The position numbers were made by a program, and so were the translations under genes. A stretch of 64,000 nt of DNA from Foliimonas ilicis (lineage in GTDB: Bacteria > Pseudomonadota > Alphaproteobacteria > Rhizobiales > Rhizobiaceae), in NCBI RefSeq assembly GCF_039939195.1, contig NZ_JBDUUH010000001.1:372001-436000 (forward strand), given 5' to 3'. The notes under the pieces are model-generated. The model had not been told where the DNA came from. It did no database searches and was given only the letters and a program-made list of their open reading frames with translations. Positions 58,303-64,000 of this stretch are shown piece by piece. Each line of letters starts with the position of its first letter. Position 1 is the stretch's first letter.

Positions 58303-59526
58303 TCAGGAGTTTCTCTCGCGAGCAGCCAGCGTTCGCAGGCGAAGCGCATTGAGGCGGATGAAGCCCGCCGCGTCCTTCTGGTCGTAGGCGCCGCGATCGT
58401 CCTCGAAAGTCACTAGCGCGTCGGAATAAAGCGATTTCGGCGATTTGCGGCCTGTCACGATGACGTTGCCCTTGTAGAGCTTGAGCCGGACAGTGCCTTC
58501 CACGTCGTGCTGGCTCTTGTCGATCAAGGCCTGCAGCATCTCGCGCTCCGGCGAATACCAGAAGCCATTGTAGATGAGTTCCGCATAGCGCGGCATCAAC
58601 TCGTCCTTGAGGTGAGCTGCACCCCGGTCAAGCGTGATGCTCTCGATGGCGCGGTGCGCGGCAAGCAGGATCGTACCGCCCGGCGTTTCATAGACGCCGC
58701 GCGACTTCATGCCGACGAAGCGGTTTTCCACGAGGTCCAGACGGCCGATGCCATTGTCGCGGCCAAGATCGTTGAGCGCGGCCAGAAGCGTTGCGGGCGA
58801 CAAGGCCTTGCCGTCGAGTGCGACAGGATCGCCGTTTTTGAATTCAAGTGTGATTTCGGTGACGACGTCGGGCGCGTCCATCGGCGAGACGGAACGCTGA
58901 TGCACATATTCCGGCGGCTCGTTCCACGGATCTTCCAGAACCTTGCCTTCGGAGGACGAGTGCAGAAGGTTGGCATCTACCGAGAAGGGAGCCTCGCCCT
59001 GCTTGTCCTTAGGAACCGGGATCTGATGGTCGCGGGCGAAGTTCAGAAGATCGGTACGCGACTTGAAGGTCCAGTCACGCCAAGGTGCGATGACCTTGAT
59101 GTCCGGATTGAGCGCATAGGCTGAAAGTTCGAAGCGAACCTGATCGTTGCCCTTGCCGGTCGCGCCATGCGCGATGGCGTCCGCGCCGGTTTCGCGTGCG
59201 ATATCGACCAGATGTTTCGAGATCAGCGGACGTGCGATGGACGTGCCGAGCAGATAGGTGCCTTCATAGACAGCATTGGCGCGGAACATCGGGAAAACGA
59301 AGTCGCTGACGAATTCCTCGCGAACATCCATGACGCGGATGTCCTTGATGCCCATAAGCTCGGCTTTTTGCCGCGCGGGTTCGAGTTCGCCGCCCTGGCC
59401 GAGATCGGCGGTGAAGGTCACGACCTCTGCACCGAGTTCCGTCTGCAGCCATTTCAGGATGATGGATGTGTCGAGACCGCCCGAATAGGCGAGCACGACT
59501 TTCTTGACGTCTTTCAACTTGGACAT
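58303..59526 (-). CDS. argG: Argininosuccinate synthase
   Basis: 407 aa from MSKLKDVKKVVLAYSGGLD (GGGGAAAGA upstream); a longer reading adds 49 unconserved residues. It joins citrulline and aspartate using ATP in arginine synthesis. The PP-loop is AYSGGLDTSIILKWL near residue 13. Conserved segments include ADLGQGGELEPARQKA, YEGTYLLGTSIARPLI, IAHGATGKGNDQVRFEL and APWRDWTFKSRTDLL. The start of the RNA is probably in the ~150 bp shared with the divergent exported-protein gene. Confidence 0.97.
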   Translation of the reverse strand: MSKLKDVKKVVLAYSGGLDTSIILKWLQTELGAEVVTFTADLGQGGELEPARQKAELMGIKDIRVMDVREEFVSDFVFPMFRANAVYEGTYLLGTSIARPLISKHLVDIARETGADAIAHGATGKGNDQVRFELSAYALNPDIKVIAPWRDWTFKSRTDLLNFARDHQIPVPKDKQGEAPFSVDANLLHSSSEGKVLEDPWNEPPEYVHQRSVSPMDAPDVVTEITLEFKNGDPVALDGKALSPATLLAALNDLGRDNGIGRLDLVENRFVGMKSRGVYETPGGTILLAAHRAIESITLDRGAAHLKDELMPRYAELIYNGFWYSPEREMLQALIDKSQHDVEGTVRLKLYKGNVIVTGRKSPKSLYSDALVTFEDDRGAYDQKDAAGFIRLNALRLRTLAARERNS

Positions 59527-59684
59527 TCTTTCCCCGAATGTTGGTGCGGCCCTGCCGCGCGTCATGTTTCGGGCGTGACTTTTAGCAGGAATGCCGTGGC
59601 GGGCAAGGCCGCAGGCGATATGGCTTCTGCGCCAATGAGGCGGATTGAAGAAATTTTTAATCATTCTCACCAAAGCTTCCGGTC

Positions 59685-60587
59685 ATGAGAAAAATGTTGA
59701 ACAGCCTTGTGCTGCCCTTGGCGTTGCTGATCGCGACCGCCGGTTCTGCCTGGTCGGCGGAGCGCTGGCAGGAAGCCGCGGACGGTGCCGTCGCTATTTT
59801 GCCCGCACCGATCAAGTCGGAAGGCATAATTGGCGGATCGCTGGTCTGCGCCGGGCAGCAATGGAGCTTCCGGTTTCGAACGGAACCTGCAAGCGTTCTG
59901 CGCGGTGCGCATGGCCCGGCCCGGCTGACCGTTGGAAAACAGAGCTTTTCCGGTGAAATTATCGAGCAGGAGGGTGCGCTCGATCTCGCCGTTCCGCGCG
60001 ATATTCTTGAACCGCTGAAGCAGGCGTCGGCTCTCGTTCTCGAGGCGGGCGAAAAGAGCAGCATCGCTTCTGCCAGCTTCTCGCTGAATGGTTCGCGCGT
60101 GGCGATAGAGACGATTACGCCGCGATGCAGCCCGATCGACATGAAACCTTATCAGTCGATTGTCTTGGGCAGCGATAGTGATGCAGCCAATGAGGTGCGC
60201 TTGTTGCTTACCGACGAGGCAAAGCTTTTCCGGGAGGCGACGGAGCGCGAGCCAAATATCACTGCGGCAAAATTGCAGGCGGATGGCGGCAGGCTGCTTC
60301 TGTTCGCCTCGATTTGCGGCTCGACCCGCTATTACGGCGAATCCGGGTGCAATCTGACCGGTTATGTCTCGCAGGGCGATGATTGGAAGGAAGTCTACAA
60401 CAGCGAGGGCATGCACCTTTACAGCGATCCTCGCCACATGAATGGCGGAATGCCCAACCTCGTCACGGTCGAACTGGTTGACGGCATGGAAGCGATGCAC
60501 TGGATCTGGAACGGCGAGGCTTACGAGCTTGGCGAACAGATGGTCGATGCCGATCACGACAGGGATCGGGACAAGGTGTTGCAATAG
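59685..60587 (+). CDS. Exported protein of unknown function
   Basis: 300 aa. The signal peptide is seen in SLVLPLALLIATAGSAWSAE. The mature protein starts RWQEAADGAVAILPAPIKSEG and has two halves. The first is a beta-rich module with GGSLVCAGQQWSFRF. The second has FASICGSTRYYGESGCNLTGYVS, EVYNSEGMHLYSDPRH and MHWIWNGEAYELGE. Paired cysteines suggest a periplasmic disulphide. No catalytic motif was recognised. It is divergent from argG and followed by lysE-like. Confidence 0.75.
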   Translation: MRKMLNSLVLPLALLIATAGSAWSAERWQEAADGAVAILPAPIKSEGIIGGSLVCAGQQWSFRFRTEPASVLRGAHGPARLTVGKQSFSGEIIEQEGALDLAVPRDILEPLKQASALVLEAGEKSSIASASFSLNGSRVAIETITPRCSPIDMKPYQSIVLGSDSDAANEVRLLLTDEAKLFREATEREPNITAAKLQADGGRLLLFASICGSTRYYGESGCNLTGYVSQGDDWKEVYNSEGMHLYSDPRHMNGGMPNLVTVELVDGMEAMHWIWNGEAYELGEQMVDADHDRDRDKVLQ

Positions 60588-60689
60588 AGTTGGGCCATAG
60601 AACTGGCCCACCGGAACCCTGATTTCGATCCGTAGCGCGGATCGCGGCATTAATGTATAGCTTCGCCGGTTCCAGCGAGAGCTTTTGCG

Positions 60690-61331
60690 ATGTCTTTCAT
60701 TCCCGAAACGTCCATCCTGATCCAGTTCGCGATTGCGACATTCATCCTGTCGGTAACGCCCGGTCCTGACATGACGCTGTTCGTCGGTCGCGCTTTGTCC
60801 GAGGGACGCGCGGCGGGTTTTGCCTGCATGTTCGGCGCAATGTCCGGCATCGTGATTCACACAGCACTTGTCGCGCTGGGGTTGTCGGCGCTGATCGTCG
60901 CGTCGCCGCAGGCCTTTCTGGCGCTCAAGATCGTCGGCGCAGGTTATCTCGTCTGGCTGGCCTTTCAGGCGCTTCGCCATGGGTCGGCATTCTCTCCCGA
61001 AAAAAATGGTGGCAAGAAACACACGCTGTTCCAGAACTGGTTGACCGGACTTGGCATCAATTTGCTCAATCCCAAGATCATCCTGTTCTTCATGACCTTC
61101 CTGCCGCAATTTGTGTCGGCAAACGATCCGCATGCACCGGGAAAACTGTTCTTTCTCGGCGTCTGCTTCATTCCGCTGGCCTTTCCTGTGACCGCGCCGA
61201 TGGTGATTGCGGCAGACAAGTTCGCGGGGCTTCTCAAGAAGAACCCGACGGTCACGCGTGTCGTTGATTATCTGTTCGCAGGGGTGTTTTCGGCGTTTGC
61301 GCTCAAAATATTGACCGCGCAGGCAAAGTAA
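60690..61331 (+). CDS. LysE/RhtB-family amino-acid exporter
   Basis: 213 aa with about six hydrophobic helices. The N-terminus FAIATFILSVTPGPDMTLFVGRAL carries the family's SVTPGPDM motif. GFACMFGAMSGIVIHTALVAL and FLALKIVGAGYLVWLAFQAL follow. The middle loop is hydrophilic, then LTGLGINLLNPKIILFFMTFL is typical. Members export amino acids or derivatives such as homoserine, threonine or leucine; the substrate is not readable. It is convergent with the acyltransferase gene, with only 3 bp between stops. Confidence 0.9.
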   Translation: MSFIPETSILIQFAIATFILSVTPGPDMTLFVGRALSEGRAAGFACMFGAMSGIVIHTALVALGLSALIVASPQAFLALKIVGAGYLVWLAFQALRHGSAFSPEKNGGKKHTLFQNWLTGLGINLLNPKIILFFMTFLPQFVSANDPHAPGKLFFLGVCFIPLAFPVTAPMVIAADKFAGLLKKNPTVTRVVDYLFAGVFSAFALKILTAQAK

Positions 61332-61334
61332 TGC

Positions 61335-61880
61335 CTATCGATCTTTGATGCGCTTGGCGGGCGCGCCGACATAGACGCCGAAAGGCTCTGTCGATTTCGT
61401 GACGACGGAGCCGGCGCCTATCACACAGCCTTTTGCAATGCGAACGCCGTCAAGCACTGTCGAATGGGTGCCGATCCAGACATCGTCCTCGATCACAACG
61501 CCTTTGCGGGTGAGCCCTTGCGTACGAATTGGCGCATTACGGTCTTCAAAAACGTGGTTGGAAGTGACGATGGCGCAGTGTGAGGCGATTCTCACATGAT
61601 TTCCGATAGTGAGCGTGCCTTGCCCATCAAGCGTCGTGAATGGGTTGATCGAGACATAATCGCCAAGTGTTATGCTGCCGCCGCCAGCGCGGAAAAAAAC
61701 GTGGTCATAGATGCTGCAATTGTTTCCGATGACGATCTTGCCGGTTTTTCCTGATTTTATGCTGACGCTGCTTTTTATACGTGTGCCGGTGCCGACTTTG
61801 TAATTGTTGCGCCATGCGCGATAGGCATTCGCCTTGTCTTTTATGCGCGCGCTTAGTCTTTTGCGAAACGTCAAAGTCAC
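61335..61880 (-). CDS. Hexapeptide-repeat (left-handed beta-helix) O-acetyltransferase
   Basis: 181 aa from a GTG at 61878-61880, chosen for AGGTAAGGA just upstream and its place 5 bp after the previous stop. An ATG at 61913 or earlier would overlap that gene. Isoleucine-patch repeats run from IKSSVSIKSGKTGKIVIGNN to VVIEDDVWIGTHSTVLDGV and CVIGAGSVVTKSTEPFGVYV. IVTSNHVFEDRNAP holds the catalytic His of maltose/galactoside or virginiamycin-type acetyltransferases. APAKRIKDR closes it. It probably acetylates a sugar of a surface polysaccharide; the substrate is unknown. Confidence 0.83.
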   Translation of the reverse strand: MTLTFRKRLSARIKDKANAYRAWRNNYKVGTGTRIKSSVSIKSGKTGKIVIGNNCSIYDHVFFRAGGGSITLGDYVSINPFTTLDGQGTLTIGNHVRIASHCAIVTSNHVFEDRNAPIRTQGLTRKGVVIEDDVWIGTHSTVLDGVRIAKGCVIGAGSVVTKSTEPFGVYVGAPAKRIKDR

Positions 61881-61885
61881 AGTCC

Positions 61886-62329
61886 TTACCTGCGTTCCGC
61901 TCTGTTGCGCCATTCGCCGGCAAAGCGGCCAGCGACCAGCCAATAGGCGATGCCGCCGCAAATTCCGCTGCCGATCAATGTCATCGCGAAGCGTGGATCG
62001 TCTAGCATGGTTCCGTGGTGGCCGGTTTGCCATGCAGCACCGATAAAGGCGATTGCCGAGATGGAACCTGCGATCGCGTAGAAAAGCCAGTCGCGCTGGC
62101 CGGTCACTTCGGCAATGCCAATGGCGATTACGGCAGGCACAAAGCCGAAATAGCCGATGAAAAGCGCCAGAAACGGGATCGAAAACACGAAACTATGCGC
62201 GACAATCGGAAATTCATCGGCATTCAGGTTAAGAATTCCAAGCGCCATGACATTTAGAAATGCGCTGGCCGCGAGGGCGGCTGCGATATAGCCGAAAACA
62301 AGTGCTGCAAATCGTCCGATATAGACCAT
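61886..62329 (-). CDS. Small integral membrane protein of unknown function
   Basis: 147 aa from MVYIGRFAALVFGYI; longer readings run into rlmN. Four hydrophobic segments are visible (about 5-30, 42-68, 75-95, 108-130): LVFGYIAAALAASAFLNVMA, IVAHSFVFSIPFLALFIGYF, IAIGIAEVTGQRDWLFYAIA and MTLIGSGICGGIAYWLVAGR. It starts 8 bp after the rlmN stop and is followed 5 bp later by the acyltransferase, so rlmN-membrane protein-acyltransferase form one unit. No family function is known to me. Confidence 0.82.
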   Translation of the reverse strand: MVYIGRFAALVFGYIAAALAASAFLNVMALGILNLNADEFPIVAHSFVFSIPFLALFIGYFGFVPAVIAIGIAEVTGQRDWLFYAIAGSISAIAFIGAAWQTGHHGTMLDDPRFAMTLIGSGICGGIAYWLVAGRFAGEWRNRAERR

Positions 62330-62337
62330 GAGGTGGC

Positions 62338-63573
62338 TCAAGCTTCGCCGTGGCCCGCGATCATCATGGCTTCGAGCGCGAGGCGCTCGGTTTTCTTCAT
62401 CCTTTCGGATTCGGATTTGAGCTGACCGCAGGCCGCCAGAATGTCGCGCCCGCGCGGTGTGCGGATCGGCGAGGCATAACCGGCATTGTTGATGTAATCG
62501 GCGAATTTCTCGATCGTTTCCCAATCAGAACACTGGTAGTTCGTGCCCGGCCAAGGGTTGAACGGAATGAGATTGATCTTTGCCGGAACGCCCTTGAGCA
62601 GCTTGATGAGCGCCTTGGCGTCTTCGATCGAATCGTTGACGTCTTTCAGCATCACATATTCAAAGGTGATGCGGCGCGCATTCGATACGCCGGGATAGTT
62701 GCGGCAGGCGTCGACCAGATCTTTCAGCGGATACTTCTTGTTGATTGGCACGAGCATGTCGCGCAGATCGTCATTCGTCGCATGCAGCGAAATCGCCAGC
62801 ATCACGCCGATCTCATCGCCGGTGCGGAAGATTTCGGGCACGACGCCAGAGGTCGACAGCGTGATGCGGCGCTTGGAAAGCGAAAGACCGTCGCCATCCG
62901 AGGCAATCAGCAGCGCCTTCTTGACTGCTTCGAAATTGTAGAGCGGTTCGCCCATGCCCATCATGACGATGTTGGAAATTTTGCGCCCTTCGGCCGGAAC
63001 GATCGCGCCGCTTGGTGTATCGCGGTCCGGGAAGTCGCCCAGCCGGTCGCGCGCGGTCATTAACTGCGTCAGGATTTCCTCGGCAGTCAGATTGCGTACC
63101 AGCTTTTGCGTGCCGGTATGGCAAAAGGAGCATGTGAGCGTGCAGCCGACCTGGCTGGAAATGCACAGCGTGCCGCGGCCTTCCTCGGGAATGTAGACGG
63201 TTTCGATCTCCACGGGACGCCCCGCACCGCGCGGCGGAAAGCGGAACAGCCATTTGCGGGTGCCATCGGAGGAAATCTGTTCCTCGACGATTTCGGGGCG
63301 TGCAATCGAAAAATGCTTGTCCAGTTCGACTCGCAAATCCTTCGAGATGTTGAACATCTCGGAGAAGTCGGAAACGCCGCGCACGTAAAGCCAATGCCAT
63401 AGCTGCTGCGAGCGCATCTTCGCCTGACGCTCAGGGACGACGCCGGACGCAACCAGCGCTTCGGCAAGCTCACTGCGGGTGAGGCCGATCAGCGGCGGTT
63501 TTTCGGATACGGCAGTGCGTACGCGGATTGCGTCGCGCGCGCCGGCATCTTTGAGGTCAAGCGAAAGGGTCAT
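62338..63573 (-). CDS. rlmN: Dual-specificity RNA methyltransferase RlmN (23S rRNA A2503 / tRNA A37)
   Basis: 411 aa radical-SAM enzyme that makes 2-methyladenosine at A2503 of 23S rRNA and A37 of some tRNAs. The N-terminal accessory domain reads GLTRSELAEALVASG and RSQQLWHWLYVRGV. The cluster motif CTLTCSFCHTG lies in ISSQVGCTLTCSFC near residue 147. Further marks are NIVMMGMGEPLYNF, ITLSTSGVVPEI, AISLHATNDDLRD and FEYVMLKDVNDS. The catalytic methyl-carrier cysteine is in RDILAACGQL near the C-terminus. The N-terminal ~25 residues are extra relative to the E. coli protein. Confidence 0.96.
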   Translation of the reverse strand: MTLSLDLKDAGARDAIRVRTAVSEKPPLIGLTRSELAEALVASGVVPERQAKMRSQQLWHWLYVRGVSDFSEMFNISKDLRVELDKHFSIARPEIVEEQISSDGTRKWLFRFPPRGAGRPVEIETVYIPEEGRGTLCISSQVGCTLTCSFCHTGTQKLVRNLTAEEILTQLMTARDRLGDFPDRDTPSGAIVPAEGRKISNIVMMGMGEPLYNFEAVKKALLIASDGDGLSLSKRRITLSTSGVVPEIFRTGDEIGVMLAISLHATNDDLRDMLVPINKKYPLKDLVDACRNYPGVSNARRITFEYVMLKDVNDSIEDAKALIKLLKGVPAKINLIPFNPWPGTNYQCSDWETIEKFADYINNAGYASPIRTPRGRDILAACGQLKSESERMKKTERLALEAMMIAGHGEA

Positions 63574-63660
63574 GGTCGCGATATAGGTTCAGTCTGGAGG
63601 AAATTGAATGCGCACATATCACGCAATGCGCCTTACGTCACGTCTGCACGGAAAATGACA

Positions 63661-63685
63661 AAGGCCGGGACAACGCCCGGCCTTT
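63661..63685 (-). terminator. Terminator between the ialB-like gene and rlmN
   Basis: AAGGCCGGG / CCCGGCCTT hairpin with a 7-nt loop, 25 bp after the ialB-like stop on the minus strand. The T-run is short. Confidence 0.7.
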
Positions 63686-63709
63686 TCGTAGATCGTCGAT
63701 CCAAATTTC

Positions 63710-64000
63710 TTATTTGCAGTTCTGAATGGAGCTCAGAGCCGCCGTGATGCCCTTCAGCGAGAAGGTGTAGTTGGTCGGATTGCCACGGCCGGACCGTGCA
63801 GCGACCTTCATGTCGGCACCGCTGCGCATGGCTGCAATCAGATTGGGCTCTTCGGCGGCATTCTCGACCCACGCTGATTTTCCGCGTGTGAACAGGGTGA
63901 AGTTTCTGTCTCCGACAGTGACCGTAACCTTCGAATCGGCCTGGAAATCGTAAGAGGCGATGAATTGCGGCTCGTAAGAAACTGCCTGGCCTGGGCGCTG
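63710..64000 (-). CDS. Invasion-associated locus B (IalB) family protein, C-terminal part
   Basis: The last 96 codons read leftward to a TAA at 63710-63712, and the 5' part lies outside the window. The visible protein has AVSYEPQFIASYDFQADSKV, VTVTVGDRNFTLFTRG and the family C-terminus MKVAARSGRGNPTNYTFSL, then KGITAALSSIQNC ending in CysLys. IalB-type proteins are exported beta-rich proteins, first linked to erythrocyte invasion in Bartonella but widespread in non-pathogenic Rhizobiales. The signal peptide would be beyond position 64000. A terminator follows before rlmN. Confidence 0.85.
   Translation of the reverse strand, partial: QRPGQAVSYEPQFIASYDFQADSKVTVTVGDRNFTLFTRGKSAWVENAAEEPNLIAAMRSGADMKVAARSGRGNPTNYTFSLKGITAALSSIQNCK

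Noticed and set aside
59667..61133. 488-codon minus-strand frame across the exported-protein and LysE genes
   Set aside because: It covers two genes with clear signal peptide and membrane motifs on the other strand. No start signal was seen.
1..64000. CRISPR array, insertion sequence or prophage
   Set aside because: No regularly spaced repeats, transposase, integrase or phage structural gene was found on either strand.

Overview
The window is a stretch of alphaproteobacterial chromosome, most likely Hyphomicrobiales (Rhizobiales) and Brucella/Ochrobactrum-like. The evidence is a replication-origin neighbourhood of the type maf-ppsR-[oriC]-hemE-hemJ-rho-mnmE-mnmG-rsmG-parA-parB-holA, an alphaproteobacterial LexA box (GTTC-N7-GTTC) in front of imuA-imuB-dnaE2, an IalB-family protein, a free-standing YbaK-type Pro-tRNA deacylase, and short palindromic repeats of the kind scattered through rhizobial genomes. 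No insertion sequence, integrase, phage gene or CRISPR array was seen. Species cannot be decided from sequence reading alone.

Layout. 0-7 kb: leftward smr(partial)-mltA-tim44 and dnaQ-coaE-aroE-maf-ppsR, with rightward fxsA and secB. 7.04-7.44 kb: probable oriC, with several DnaA-box-like sequences and a parS-like site. 7.4-17.2 kb: hemE-hemJ, rho, mnmE, mnmG, rsmG, parA, parB and an SH3-domain protein. Six more parS-like palindromes lie here: three between mnmE and mnmG, one inside rsmG and two after the SH3 gene. 17.3-18.3 kb: holA.

18.4-32.8 kb: a complete ectoine/5-hydroxyectoine uptake and catabolism cluster. Leftward it has an AsnC/Lrp regulator, an aldehyde dehydrogenase (DoeC role), a class III aminotransferase (DoeD role) and a quinone-oxidoreductase-like MDR enzyme. 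Rightward it has the MocR/GntR regulator enuR, the importer ehuABCD, eutABC (5-hydroxyectoine to ectoine), doeA/eutD (ring hydrolase) and doeB/eutE (deacetylase). Together they would convert imported (hydroxy)ectoine to N-acetyl-diaminobutyrate, diaminobutyrate, aspartate semialdehyde and aspartate. The EhuB ligand residues fall at the same mature positions as in Sinorhizobium meliloti EhuB. 33.2-34.5 kb: a purine permease, then tRNA-Gly(GCC).

34.9-37.5 kb: Pro-tRNA deacylase, thioredoxin-TPR protein, Lon-N-domain protein and Trm112-like protein. 37.5-43.2 kb: the SOS mutasome dnaE2-imuB-imuA (leftward). 43.4-47.6 kb: small metalloprotease, DUF1737 protein, CitE-like lyase, FAD oxidoreductase, DUF72 protein and a small glyoxalase-related protein. 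47.7-52.3 kb: leuD, a periplasmic protein, a RidA-family protein, leuB and asd. A Thr/Lys-rich short ORF with competing hairpins precedes asd. 52.4-54.8 kb: leftward ffh-chorismate mutase-rpsP. A probable small RNA with its own promoter and terminator lies upstream of ffh. 55-64 kb: two paralogous small secreted proteins, a zinc-ribbon peptidase, a lytic transglycosylase, argG, an exported protein, a LysE exporter, a hexapeptide acyltransferase, a membrane protein, rlmN and a partial IalB-family gene.

The most interesting items are the origin/parS organisation, the origin-proximal ectoine island with its candidate operators and unexplained MDR enzyme, the asd leader, the ffh-upstream RNA and the roughly 200-bp out-of-frame imuA/imuB overlap.
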